Shown piece after piece: positions 7,825 through 16,490 of a stretch of 42,841 bases of DNA. The position numbers and the translations under genes are program-made. Each line of letters starts with the position of its first letter. Positions within the stretch are counted from its first letter, which is position 1. The notes under the pieces are model-generated. The model saw only the letters and a list, made by a program, of their open reading frames with translations. It did no database searches and was not told where the DNA came from. The DNA comes from an uncultured Verrucomicrobiota bacterium (GTDB lineage: Bacteria; Verrucomicrobiota; Verrucomicrobiia; Limisphaerales; UBA1319): contig CAIMWS010000320.1 of the NCBI GenBank assembly GCA_903845125.1, positions 1 through 42,841 on the forward strand, given 5' to 3'.

Positions 7825-9069
7825 GTGAACCGAGCGGCGACCTTCCTGAACCGATACCTCGTGCCGGCGCTGACCGCCCTCAGCGAAAACACTTACCTGT
7901 CCGCCATCCGCGCCGGCATGGTTGCGGTGGTGCCGCTGACCATCATCGGGGGCCTGTTCACGGTGGCCTCCTATCCGCCCGTCCCCAGTTGGGCCAAAGC
8001 GGTGGAATCCCACCTACCCCTGCTCCAGATCCCGGTCACCGCCACGTTTGGCTTGCTGGCGGTATTCGCCTGTTTTGCCATCGGCTATGACCTCGGCCAG
8101 CGGCTGAAACAGGAGGCCATCATCAGCGCCTCGATGGCCACCCTGGTCTTCCTGATGCTCCAGCTCGAGGTCAAAGGCCAGACCCTCGCGATGAATGGCC
8201 TCGGATCGGCGGGGCTCTTCACCGCCATCCTCATCGCGGTGGCAGCGGTCAGCACGCAGAAGTTTTTCACCGACCGGAACCTGGTGATCCGGCTGCCGGC
8301 GAGTGTGCCACCGATCGTCTATGAGTCGTTCCTGTCGCTGGTACCCATGTGCGTGCTGGTCCTGGCCTTCTGGATCCTGCGGTTCGTGCTGGGCATCGAC
8401 ATCAACCAACTGCTCCAGACCGCATTTGCGCCGCTGGTGTTTGCCCTGAACTCCCTGCCCGGCATCCTGGTTTACGCCTTCCTGGTCACCCTCCTCTGGT
8501 CCGTGGGCATCAATGGGGACAACACCCTGGACGCCATCGTGGCCCCCATATTCCTGCAATACCTGGCGGCCAACGTGGAGGCCACCGCGCACGGGCAGCC
8601 GCTGCCTTATGTGACCGCCCTGGGATTTTTCACCAGTTTTGTGAATGTCGGCGGCACGGGGGCCACCATCGCCCTGGCGCTCATCATGGTGAACTCCCGG
8701 GAGCCGGGCTTCCGCAAAGTCAGCCGCATTTCGCTGCCCACCCAGGTTTTCCAGATCAACGAGCCGATCTTCTTCGGCTTCCCCATTGTGCTGAATCCCA
8801 TCTTCATGGTCCCCTACATCCTCAACGCCCTGATCCTGACCGCCGGCAGCTACCTGCTGATGCACTGGAACTTGATCCACCGGCCGTTCGTCAACGTGCC
8901 CTGGACCACCCCCCCCATCATCGGCCATTACCTGGTGTCGGGTGGGGATTGGCGGGCCGCGCTGTGGGGAGTGGTGTCCCTCGGGATTGCCATGCTGATT
9001 TACTACCCGTTTGCCAAGGCCGCCGAGCGGCAGCGCTTGAACGCCGCCGCCCGCCAGGCCCTGCAGTAG
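7825..9069 (+). CDS. PTS EIIC-like permease, lactose/cellobiose/diacetylchitobiose type, without IIA/IIB
   Basis: This is an integral membrane sugar permease of about ten hydrophobic segments. The start is GTG at 7825, preceded by GGAGG at 7816-7820; the nearby ATG at 7823 runs straight into a stop. The family signature around the sugar site, FQINEPIFFGFPIVLNP, is present (Glu313). At the place where related permeases carry Gly-Ile-His-Gly, this protein has GINGDN (Asn230). As I recall, the equivalent His contacts the phosphate-accepting hydroxyl in the B. cereus ChbC structure. No IIA, IIB or enzyme I gene lies in the window, although HPr and HPr kinase are encoded near 27-28 kb. It may therefore transport without PTS phosphorylation. 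Its place behind a GlcNAc-releasing hydrolase suggests uptake of GlcNAc or a GlcNAc oligomer; this is inferred. Confidence 0.85.
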   Translation: MNRAATFLNRYLVPALTALSENTYLSAIRAGMVAVVPLTIIGGLFTVASYPPVPSWAKAVESHLPLLQIPVTATFGLLAVFACFAIGYDLGQRLKQEAIISASMATLVFLMLQLEVKGQTLAMNGLGSAGLFTAILIAVAAVSTQKFFTDRNLVIRLPASVPPIVYESFLSLVPMCVLVLAFWILRFVLGIDINQLLQTAFAPLVFALNSLPGILVYAFLVTLLWSVGINGDNTLDAIVAPIFLQYLAANVEATAHGQPLPYVTALGFFTSFVNVGGTGATIALALIMVNSREPGFRKVSRISLPTQVFQINEPIFFGFPIVLNPIFMVPYILNALILTAGSYLLMHWNLIHRPFVNVPWTTPPIIGHYLVSGGDWRAALWGVVSLGIAMLIYYPFAKAAERQRLNAAARQALQ

Positions 9070-9262
9070 ATTGCCACCTCCCCATCCAGCGCCGGGAATT
9101 TACGACCCCATAAATATAATCCGTTGTAGTTAAGAAGGTTGCATATCGACGTATAAACAGCAGTTGCCAAAGCGAGGATCATTAGATAAGGTTTTCCATC
9201 GAAGAGGAGCATTTCCAGTCTCCTTATATCTCCAACAATTGGCTGACGCATAATCATTGTCT
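9070..9262. promoter_or_regulatory. AT-rich intergenic leader upstream of the AspT/YidE-type transporter
   Basis: This 193-base gap is much AT-richer than its flanks and probably carries the promoter of the next gene. Two imperfect copies of AAGGTTnnnnATCGAnG lie at 9135-9151 and 9188-9204, 53 bases apart, which could be regulator sites. A minus-strand frame across the gap has no ribosome-binding site and was not called. Confidence 0.35.
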
Positions 9263-10933
9263 ATGGATTGGTTGATTGAATTATTCAGGGGCGACTCGAT
9301 CGCCAAAGCGGTGCTGGTCTTGAGCCTGGTGGCGGCCTCCGGGCTGTTCCTGGGCAGCCTGCGGGTTTATGGGGTTAGCCTGGGCGTGGCCGGGGTGCTG
9401 TTTTCGGGGCTGGTATTCGGCCATTTCCATATCACCATCGATCCGCACGTGATGGAGTTCGCGCGGGAGTTCGGGCTGATCCTGTTTGTTTACACGATCG
9501 GGATGCAGGTGGGGCCGGGCTTCATCGCCTCCCTGCGGCGGCAGGGGCTGCCACTGAACCTGATGGCGGCGGCAGTGGTTCTTCTGGGGGTGCTGGTTAC
9601 ACTGCTGGTCGTGTATGTGGGTAAGATCGATATGAGCGTGGCGGTGGGGTTGTTCGCCGGCGGCACCACCAACACTCCCGCGTTGGGCGCCGCCCAGCAG
9701 GCCATGCCGCAAAACCTGGCGATGAACCCCGGCCTGGGATACGCGGTGGCCTACCCATTCGGCATCATCGGCATCATCGTGACCATGGGCCTGGTGCGGG
9801 GGTTCTTCAAGATCAAGCCCGGTGCGGAGGCGGTGGAATTCACCCGGGAATTCCACGCGAACCAGCCCTCGGTGACCACCCTGAACCTGGTGGTGAACAA
9901 TCCCAACCTCAACGGCTTGCAGATCCGCAAGATACCGGCGTTGAGCCAGTCCGGGGTGGTGATTTCCCGGGTTTACAAGGGAGGATCGCACCAGAAGGAC
10001 GGCACGATCCAGGTGGGCACCCCGGAGACGGTCATCAACACGGGGGACGTGGTGCTGGTGGTGGGCCCGCAGGAGGCGATCGACCAGGTGCGGCTGATCA
10101 TCGGCACGCCCACCGAGGTGGACTTGAAAGAGCTGCCCAGCCACCTGACCACCCGGCGGGTGGTGGTGACCAAGAAAAACATCCTGGGCAAAACGCTGGA
10201 GGAGCTGGACCTGCACAAGGCCTACGGGGTGACCATCACCCGCATCAGCCGGGCGGAGATCGAGTTCACGCCCACGCCGAACTTCCGGTTTCAGTTTGCC
10301 GACACCGCCCTGGTAGTGGGTGAGGAATCGGCCATCGACAGCGTGGCGCGGGAGCTGGGCAACTCGCCCAAGACCTTGAACCACCCGCAGATCCTGCCGG
10401 TGTTTGTGGGCATCGCCCTGGGGATCATCCTGGGCAGCTGGCCGCTGCACGTGCCCCACATGCCGGCGGCGGTGAAGCTGGGCCTGGCGGGGGGGCCGCT
10501 GCTGGTGGCCATCTTCCTGAGCCGGCTGGGCCGGCTGGGGCCGCTGATCTATTACATGCCGCTGAGCGCGAACTTCATGCTCCGGGAGGTGGGCATCGTG
10601 CTGTTCCTCGCTTGCGTGGGCCTGAAATCCGGTGGCCAGTTTGTCTCCACGCTGACCCAGGGCCCGGGGTTGTACTGGATGGCCTGCGCGGCACTCATCA
10701 CGCTGGTGCCCCTGATGGTGGTGGGCTTCATCGCGCGCTCGATTTACAAGTTGAACTTCATGTCGCTCTGCGGGGTGCTGGCCGGCAGCATGACCGATCC
10801 GCCGGCGCTTGCCTTTGCCAATTCGATGGCCGCCTCCGACGCCCCCTCCATCTCCTACGCCACGGTATACCCGCTGACGATGCTGCTGCGGGTGCTCGCC
10901 GCCCAGCTGCTGGCGATATTTTTCATTGCTTGA
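9263..10933 (+). CDS. AspT/YidE/YbjL-family transporter with two TrkA-C domains
   Basis: This is a membrane antiporter or transporter of the family that includes the aspartate:alanine exchanger AspT and the uncharacterised E. coli YidE/YbjL. It has two membrane halves, each with the family repeat (FGLILFVYTIGMQVGPGF near residue 70, and GIVLFLACVGLKSGGQF near residue 450). Between them are two cytoplasmic TrkA-C domains (about 210-280 and 295-370, with VVLVVGPQEAID and DTALVVGEESAID). The start is the ATG at 9263; a TTG at 9257 is in frame but has no better ribosome-binding site. The predicted length of 556 residues is normal for the family. The substrate cannot be read from sequence. It has its own AT-rich leader, so it is probably not part of the upstream cluster. 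Confidence 0.88.
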   Translation: MDWLIELFRGDSIAKAVLVLSLVAASGLFLGSLRVYGVSLGVAGVLFSGLVFGHFHITIDPHVMEFAREFGLILFVYTIGMQVGPGFIASLRRQGLPLNLMAAAVVLLGVLVTLLVVYVGKIDMSVAVGLFAGGTTNTPALGAAQQAMPQNLAMNPGLGYAVAYPFGIIGIIVTMGLVRGFFKIKPGAEAVEFTREFHANQPSVTTLNLVVNNPNLNGLQIRKIPALSQSGVVISRVYKGGSHQKDGTIQVGTPETVINTGDVVLVVGPQEAIDQVRLIIGTPTEVDLKELPSHLTTRRVVVTKKNILGKTLEELDLHKAYGVTITRISRAEIEFTPTPNFRFQFADTALVVGEESAIDSVARELGNSPKTLNHPQILPVFVGIALGIILGSWPLHVPHMPAAVKLGLAGGPLLVAIFLSRLGRLGPLIYYMPLSANFMLREVGIVLFLACVGLKSGGQFVSTLTQGPGLYWMACAALITLVPLMVVGFIARSIYKLNFMSLCGVLAGSMTDPPALAFANSMAASDAPSISYATVYPLTMLLRVLAAQLLAIFFIA

Positions 10934-10981
10934 CGCTGACGCTGTTTCCCAGCATGCAATCGTTCGCCGGGGTACAAATTC

Positions 10982-10996
10982 GGCTTGCGTCAAGCC
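10982..10996 (+). terminator. Short hairpin 49 bases after the transporter stop
   Basis: A perfect six-base-pair stem, GGCTTG-CGT-CAAGCC, lies in the 215-base gap 10934-11148. It has no following T-run, so a terminator role is only possible. Nothing else was recognised in this gap. Confidence 0.3.
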
Positions 10997-11148
10997 AGTC
11001 CGCAGTTAGCATGATCGAGACTGCATGAGTCGATGGTTCAGTTGATGTGCGGAAGGTTCCATCCCGGAGTGTCCGGGGGAAAAGGCCCGGCCGGGAAGCG
11101 GGCTGGGCACGGATCGGAAACCTTGCGCCTGATGCGGAAAGTAACGAT

Positions 11149-12342
11149 ATGACAGAGCAAAAACGTTTGAACAAGGGGTGGTTGATTTCAGCCTGGTGCG
11201 CGATGGTGGCCACCTCCATGACCCTCAGCGCGCAACCCGTGGCGGTGGTGTCACCGAACCTTTCCCTGCGGAACGAAATCCAGCACGCGGTCGATAAAGG
11301 CATCGCGTGGCTCAAAACCCAGCAGGCCACCAACGGATCCTGGTCCTCGGAGGACCATCCGGCGGTAACAGCGCTGGTGCTCACGGCCTGCATGGGGGAA
11401 CCTTCGGAAAGCATCCGCTCCCAGCGGCCGGAATTCATCCGGCGCGGGTATGATTTTTTGACGAGCTGTGTGAAGCCGGACGGCGGGATATACCGGACGA
11501 ACCTGGCCAATTACAACACCTCGCTGGCGCTGATGGCCCTGGTGGCCGCCCGGGATACCCAATATGACACCATCATGCGGCGCGCGCGGAATTTTGTGGT
11601 GGGCCAGCAGAACGACCTGGGCGAAAAAGGCAAGATGGATACGCCGTGGGACGGGGGCATCGGCTATGGCAGCAAAGGGGATCATTCGGACATGTCGAAC
11701 ACCCTGCTCGCCCTGGAAGCGCTGTATTACAGCGAATTCCTGATGAAAGACCCAGGGGAATCCAAGTCCCCCGTGGAGATGAAGGATCTGAACTGGGCGG
11801 CCGCCATCGACTTCATCCAACGGTGCCAGAACCTGCCGGGCCAAAACAAGGAAGCCTGGGCCTCGGACGATCCCAAAAACAAGGGCGGATTCATCTACAC
11901 TCCGGGCCAGAGCATGGCCGGCGAGGAGAAGCTTGAATCCGGCAAGGTGGCGCTGCGCTCCTACGGCAGCATCAGCTACGCGGGCATGCTCAGTTACATC
12001 TACGCCCATGTGAAACGGGACGATCCACGGGTGCAGGCGGTGTTCGAATGGCTGCGCTCCAATTACAGCCTGGACGAAAATCCGGGCATGCAAACCCAGG
12101 GCCTCTATTACTATTACCACACCATGGCCAAAACGCTTTCCGTTTACGGCACGGACGTCCTGGAACTGAAGGATGGAAAAACCATCCAGTGGCGCCAGGA
12201 ACTGGCCAAACGGCTGCTGAACCTGCAGGACAACAAGGGTTACTGGGTCAACCCCGTCAACCGCTGGTGGGAGAAGGATCCGGTCCTGGTGACGGCCTAC
12301 ACCATCATCGCCTTGGATTACATCGCCGGTGGCATGAAGTAG
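11149..12342 (+). CDS. Exported prenyltransferase/squalene-cyclase-repeat protein
   Basis: The ATG at 11149 was chosen because it puts a signal peptide (KGWLISAWCAMVATSMTLSA) at the N-terminus; the upstream 34 codons look non-coding. The 397-residue protein carries an alpha/alpha-toroid made of terpenoid-cyclase-like repeats: GIAWLKTQQATNGSWS, YDFLTSCVKPDGGIY, FIQRCQNLPGQN and LLNLQDNKGYWVNP. These are the Q-x3-G-x-W type repeats of this fold. The DxDD acid motif of true squalene-hopene cyclases is not visible, and export argues against terpene chemistry. Proteins of this kind are frequent in Planctomycetes and Verrucomicrobia, and their role is unknown. It is followed by a probable terminator, so it is likely a single transcription unit. 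Confidence 0.8.
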   Translation: MTEQKRLNKGWLISAWCAMVATSMTLSAQPVAVVSPNLSLRNEIQHAVDKGIAWLKTQQATNGSWSSEDHPAVTALVLTACMGEPSESIRSQRPEFIRRGYDFLTSCVKPDGGIYRTNLANYNTSLALMALVAARDTQYDTIMRRARNFVVGQQNDLGEKGKMDTPWDGGIGYGSKGDHSDMSNTLLALEALYYSEFLMKDPGESKSPVEMKDLNWAAAIDFIQRCQNLPGQNKEAWASDDPKNKGGFIYTPGQSMAGEEKLESGKVALRSYGSISYAGMLSYIYAHVKRDDPRVQAVFEWLRSNYSLDENPGMQTQGLYYYYHTMAKTLSVYGTDVLELKDGKTIQWRQELAKRLLNLQDNKGYWVNPVNRWWEKDPVLVTAYTIIALDYIAGGMK

Positions 12343-12379
12343 CCGCCCGCCGATCCGCTCTTTCAAACACCCCGCGGAC

Positions 12380-12434
12380 GGTTTTCCGGCACGGCGCCCG
12401 CCGTGGCCAAAACCGCCGCAGGGTTTCCTTTTTT
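12380..12434 (+). terminator. Two-part hairpin followed by a T-run
   Basis: An outer stem GGTTTT/AAAACC (12380-12385 with 12409-12414) encloses an inner stem CACGGC-GCCC-GCCGTG (12390-12405). A TTTTTT run follows at about 12428-12434. It lies 38 bases after the repeat-protein stop and before the permease gene, and fits a rho-independent terminator, although the T-run is somewhat distant. Confidence 0.45.
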
Positions 12435-12490
12435 CCAGTTTTGTATTGCGCCCCGGCTCCGCCTCGGGCTTAGGATGGCAGGATTGTATT

Positions 12491-14098
12491 ATGGCATGGC
12501 AAATCCTGCGGCGTAAAAGCATCCCCGGCATCCTGTCGGAAACGGCCCAGCCCGGCGGTGTGTCGCTGCGGCGCACCTTGGGCACCTGGGATCTGATATC
12601 CCTGGGCATCGGCGCCATCATCGGCGCGGGCATCTTCGCCACCATTGGCACCGCGGCGGCGGGCGACGCCACGCGGATGGGGGCGGGCCCGGGGGTGATC
12701 CTGTCGTTTGTGTTCACCGCGGTGGCCTGCGCTTTCAGCGCGTTGAGCTACGCCGAATTCGCCGCGCTGGTGCCGGTATCCGGCAGCGCTTATACCTACG
12801 CTTACTCCACCTTGGGCGAGCTGGTGGCGTGGATCATCGGGTGGGATCTCATCATCGAATACGCCGTGGGCAACATGGCCGTGGCGATCGCCTGGGCGGC
12901 CTATTTCCACCAGCTTTGCGCGGGTCTGGGCTGGCACATCCCCGCCTGGCTGGCGGTGGATTTCCGCTCGGCGAGCCAGGCGGCGGACGTGATCTCGCAG
13001 GCCACCCTGGCCCAGGCGGCGGGATATGTGGCGGCGGGCCCGCTCGGCCTGCCCATCCCCTCGGCGGCGGCCTTGACGCTCCTGGAGGATGCCACCCGCG
13101 CGCTCCCGCTGGAGGCGTGGCTAGGGCACCCGGTGTGGCTGGGCATCCCGGTGATCTTCAATTTCCTGGCGGTGGCCATTGTGGCGGCGCTCACCTGGCT
13201 GCTGTGCATCGGGATCAAGGAGTCCGCCCGGGCGAACAACGCGATGGTGATCATCAAGCTGTTCATCCTGCTGTTTTTCATCGTGGTGGGGGTGTGGTAT
13301 GTGCGGCCGGGCCTGTGGAGCCCGCTGCTGCCCAACGGCCTGGCCGGGGTATGGAGCGGCGCCAGCGCCATCTTCTTCGCCTACATCGGCTTCGACGCCA
13401 TCTCCACGGCCTCGGAGGAGTGCGTCAACCCGGCCCGGGACATGCCCCGGGGGATCATCGGCTCGCTGGTGATCTGCACCATCATTTATGTGGCCACGGC
13501 GGTGGTCCTGACCGGCCTGGAGCCGTGGCAGAACCTGGGGGTGGCGGATCCGCTGGCCTACGTGTTTGTGCGGCTGAACATGAATTGGGCGGCGGGCATT
13601 GTCTCCCTGGGGGCCGTGGTGGCGATGACGGCGGTGCTGCTGGTGTTCCAGCTGGGCCAGCCGCGCATCTTTTTCGCCATGTCCCGGGATGGCCTGCTCC
13701 CCCCCTATTTCGCCCGGGTTCACCCGCGCTGGCGGACACCCCATGTCACCACGATCTGGACGGGTGTGGTGGTAGCGGCGGTGGCGGCCGCGGCCAACAT
13801 CCAGGAGATCGTTGACCTCGCCAACATCGGCACGCTGTTCGCCTTCCTGCTCGTCAACGCCGGCATCATCGTACTGCGGAAGACCGACCCGGACCGGCCC
13901 CGCCCTTTCCGCACCCCGTGGGTGCCCGTGATTCCGCTGCTGGGAATCCTCACCTGCGTGCAGCTGATGATCCACCTGCCGGCGATCTCCTGGAAGCGGT
14001 TCGGCATCTGGCTGCTGGCCGGCCTGGTGCTGTATTTCTGCTACGGCTATGGGCACAGCCGGCTGCACCGCGCTGCGGGATCGGGGCCCAAGACGTGA
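12491..14098 (+). CDS. APC-family amino-acid permease (cationic amino-acid transporter-like)
   Basis: This inner-membrane secondary transporter of the amino acid/polyamine/organocation superfamily has about 12-13 hydrophobic segments over 536 residues. The start is the ATG at 12491, with AGGA upstream. The protein opens with the CAT/YfnA-type sequence LRRKSIPGILSET ... LRRTLGTWDLISLGIGAIIG. It carries the substrate-binding helix-1 motif GIGAIIGAGIF, the segment SGSAYTYAYSTLGELVAWIIGW, and FFAYIGFDAISTASEE. Amino-acid uptake is likely from the family; whether arginine/lysine or another amino acid is carried cannot be told. No metabolic genes for an amino acid are adjacent. Confidence 0.88.
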   Translation: MAWQILRRKSIPGILSETAQPGGVSLRRTLGTWDLISLGIGAIIGAGIFATIGTAAAGDATRMGAGPGVILSFVFTAVACAFSALSYAEFAALVPVSGSAYTYAYSTLGELVAWIIGWDLIIEYAVGNMAVAIAWAAYFHQLCAGLGWHIPAWLAVDFRSASQAADVISQATLAQAAGYVAAGPLGLPIPSAAALTLLEDATRALPLEAWLGHPVWLGIPVIFNFLAVAIVAALTWLLCIGIKESARANNAMVIIKLFILLFFIVVGVWYVRPGLWSPLLPNGLAGVWSGASAIFFAYIGFDAISTASEECVNPARDMPRGIIGSLVICTIIYVATAVVLTGLEPWQNLGVADPLAYVFVRLNMNWAAGIVSLGAVVAMTAVLLVFQLGQPRIFFAMSRDGLLPPYFARVHPRWRTPHVTTIWTGVVVAAVAAAANIQEIVDLANIGTLFAFLLVNAGIIVLRKTDPDRPRPFRTPWVPVIPLLGILTCVQLMIHLPAISWKRFGIWLLAGLVLYFCYGYGHSRLHRAAGSGPKT

Positions 14099-14162
14099 GC
14101 CGGGAAACCCACGGCCACCAGCTGGATTGATCGCCCCGTGGATCGGGTATAGGCTGACGGCC

Positions 14163-16427
14163 ATGAATTGGAAAAAATACGCGGCCGGGTTGCCATGGCT
14201 GGCGGCCCTGGCAGCCTCCAGCCTGGCACAAACCGCCCTGACCATCGAAGGGGTGGCCGATAAAACCGTTTACAAAGACCGGGTTACCTTCCGGGTGCCG
14301 GCCTGGGATGGCTACGATTACGACGTCCGATTGAACGGCAAGGCCGTGCCCACCGACGTGGGATGGTTGGTGAACACCGTGGATTACCATGAGCTATCGG
14401 TGCGGCGGACCACCCTCACCACCGGCGCGCAAACCAACCTCCTGATCCGGTTCATTGTCCGCGCCTCAGCCCGCGGGAATACCGAGTGGGGGCTGCCGCC
14501 CTGGACTCCGTACCCATGGGTCAGTTCCGCCACCAATGAGTTTGCCGGCGCCCGGCTGCGGGTGGTGGCGCCCGCGGAATACCCTGCGGACCTGGTGGCG
14601 CCGCTCGCCGTCTTCGTGGAAACCGCCACGGGGGATCCGGTGCGAGTCAACGGCTGGCTGACAACTCCCGGACAAGCCTCCATCCCGGTGCGGCGGGGGG
14701 TGGGCTCCGGCAGCCTGAAGGCGGCGGCCCGGGATGAGCAGGTGCGTTACGAGCCGCGCCTCGCCAGCCTGACCGCGTCCACCACGATCCGGTGGCGGAC
14801 CAATGAGGCGTGGACCCTCGCGAGCGGGACGCTTCCGGGCAGCCTGGTTTGGAGCGCCAACTCCCGGATCGCAGTGGTCAAGAATATCATCATCCCCAAA
14901 GGCGTGACCCTGACGATCGAGCCGGGGGTGGTCGTAAAGCTGGGGCCGCAAGTGAATATCCAGCTGGCGGGAAACCTGGAGATCCGGGGCACGCCCAGCC
15001 AGCCAGTGGTGCTGGCGCCCGCCAATCCCGCCCAGGCTTGGGGCGGCATCATCACCACGAGCGCCGCGCCGGCCCGCATCACCGCGCAGTGGGTATTTAT
15101 GACCGGCAGCGGCGGCGTTTCCGACTGGTTCAAGAACACGACTTACTCCGTGCACCGCACGGAGCAGGCCTTGCTGCTGCTGGATGGCACCCAGGCCACC
15201 TTGGATGATTGCTTCCTGCTGGATGGCCTGGGCCAGGTGGGCCACGGCCATAACTCGACCCTCCGGCTGAACCGGTGCCTCGCCCAAAGATTCATCACGG
15301 GCGGCGAATACGTGGGCTGCACCTTCCAAATGGACCGGAGCGCGTTCCTCGAGTTCCCGCGGGATGACGACGCGTTCGATGATGGCGATAACGACGGCCT
15401 CTATTTCACCGAGGGGACCTATACACTCCAGAATTCCCTGGTGGGCTGGGCCAAGGACGACTGCGTGGATGCCGGCTCCGGCGGAGCCGGTTCGGTGACG
15501 GTGAGCAATTGCTGGTTCGAGGCCGCCTACCACGAAGGGCTGGCCTGGTCCGGCGGCGGCCGCTCCACCACCACCCGCCAGTCGGTGGTCATCAACTGCG
15601 GCCAGGGGATCGAGTGCGGGTGGAGCACGGGCGCCAATTCACCGCTTTGCCTAGTGGATGGATGCCCGAGCCTGGGCAACCTGGTGGGCGCCCGCTTCGG
15701 CGACAACTATGACTGGAGCTACAACGGTTTCCTGCGGGTGACCAATTCCTTCCTGCTGGCCAACTACCGGGATATCTGGGGTTTGGCTTGGGACAACTGG
15801 ACGGATCATTGGTCCAAAATGGATATCCAGGGGAATTTCCTGGGCCTCAACGATGCCCATCACACCAATAATTCCACCTGGCAGCCCGCGGCGGATGGCG
15901 GCCGCCTGGCCGCCTTTTTTTCCATGGCCACCAATGGCCCGGTAGGGCTCGGCTTCGCCGTCCGCCAAAGCCAATTCCCACTCCATCAGTGGACCAATCC
16001 CATCCCGGTGGGCCTGAGCCATTTCTCCACCCGGAAAGTGTCCGCTCATTATTTGGCGGAAACGCCCCAGGCCGTTCTGGCCGAGGGACCAGTGGAATTT
16101 CAACCGGGCGAAACCATCAAAATCCTCAAATTGCCTGATGGAGCGGCGGGCCAGAGCGTCATCCGTTTTTCCCTCAGCAATCCGGCCGAGGGGGAGCTGA
16201 GCGGTATTTCCCGGATTTATTTTATTCAGCCGGCAACCTCCGGGCTCAAATTATCCTGGACCCGTTTCGCGGACGAACAGTTGGTGTATTGGAACGATGC
16301 CGATGGCCAGCTGGAACAAGCCTCGGGGGTATTAGGCCCCTGGGTGGACGCTTCGGCGAATCACAGCCCCGTGGTATTGGAACCAGGAAATGGAAGCCGG
16401 TTTTACCGGCTCCGCAAAACCCCGTGA
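14163..16427 (+). CDS. Large exported right-handed beta-helix protein
   Basis: The inner ATG at 14163 gives a signal peptide (KKYAAGLPWLAALAASSLA); the preceding part of the open frame overlaps the permease end. The mature protein (about 730 residues) starts with a beta-sandwich-like region (TIEGVADKTVYKDRVTFRVP). At about 235-300 comes a segment with IIIPKGVTLTIEPGVVVKLG and LEIRGTPSQPVVL, a sequence style typical of parallel beta-helix adhesins and lyases. The turns continue to about residue 570 (DDCFLLDG, DGLYFTEGTYTLQNSLVGWAKDD, VSNCWFEAAYHEG). The last about 60 residues, VYWNDADGQLEQASGVLGPW ... RFYRLRKTP, are the recurring C-terminal module of this window. A polysaccharide-binding or lyase role at the cell surface is plausible, but no catalytic motif is recognised. 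Confidence 0.75.
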   Translation: MNWKKYAAGLPWLAALAASSLAQTALTIEGVADKTVYKDRVTFRVPAWDGYDYDVRLNGKAVPTDVGWLVNTVDYHELSVRRTTLTTGAQTNLLIRFIVRASARGNTEWGLPPWTPYPWVSSATNEFAGARLRVVAPAEYPADLVAPLAVFVETATGDPVRVNGWLTTPGQASIPVRRGVGSGSLKAAARDEQVRYEPRLASLTASTTIRWRTNEAWTLASGTLPGSLVWSANSRIAVVKNIIIPKGVTLTIEPGVVVKLGPQVNIQLAGNLEIRGTPSQPVVLAPANPAQAWGGIITTSAAPARITAQWVFMTGSGGVSDWFKNTTYSVHRTEQALLLLDGTQATLDDCFLLDGLGQVGHGHNSTLRLNRCLAQRFITGGEYVGCTFQMDRSAFLEFPRDDDAFDDGDNDGLYFTEGTYTLQNSLVGWAKDDCVDAGSGGAGSVTVSNCWFEAAYHEGLAWSGGGRSTTTRQSVVINCGQGIECGWSTGANSPLCLVDGCPSLGNLVGARFGDNYDWSYNGFLRVTNSFLLANYRDIWGLAWDNWTDHWSKMDIQGNFLGLNDAHHTNNSTWQPAADGGRLAAFFSMATNGPVGLGFAVRQSQFPLHQWTNPIPVGLSHFSTRKVSAHYLAETPQAVLAEGPVEFQPGETIKILKLPDGAAGQSVIRFSLSNPAEGELSGISRIYFIQPATSGLKLSWTRFADEQLVYWNDADGQLEQASGVLGPWVDASANHSPVVLEPGNGSRFYRLRKTP

Positions 16428-16490
16428 AAAAAGGGGCCGGAAAGGACGCCAAGGATCTCTGGCAGCAGTTCACTGGCCCGCGAAAGGCGG

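Noticed and set aside
9003..9257. 84-codon minus-strand frame in the AT-rich gap
   Set aside because: It looks superficially like a small membrane protein, but there is no ribosome-binding site and it runs into the end of the EIIC gene.
9281..10993. 570-codon minus-strand frame opposite the AspT/YidE-type transporter
   Set aside because: His/Gln/Arg-rich antisense translation of membrane-helix codons with no recognisable domain.
11149..12342. Possible squalene-hopene cyclase to pair with the HpnA-type epimerase as a hopanoid pathway
   Set aside because: The repeat protein has a signal peptide, is shorter than squalene-hopene cyclase and lacks a visible DxDD motif. The two genes are also more than 20 kb apart.
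11251..12717. 488-codon minus-strand frame spanning the repeat protein and the start of the permease
   Set aside because: It crosses two plus-strand genes and a terminator and shows no protein-like motifs.
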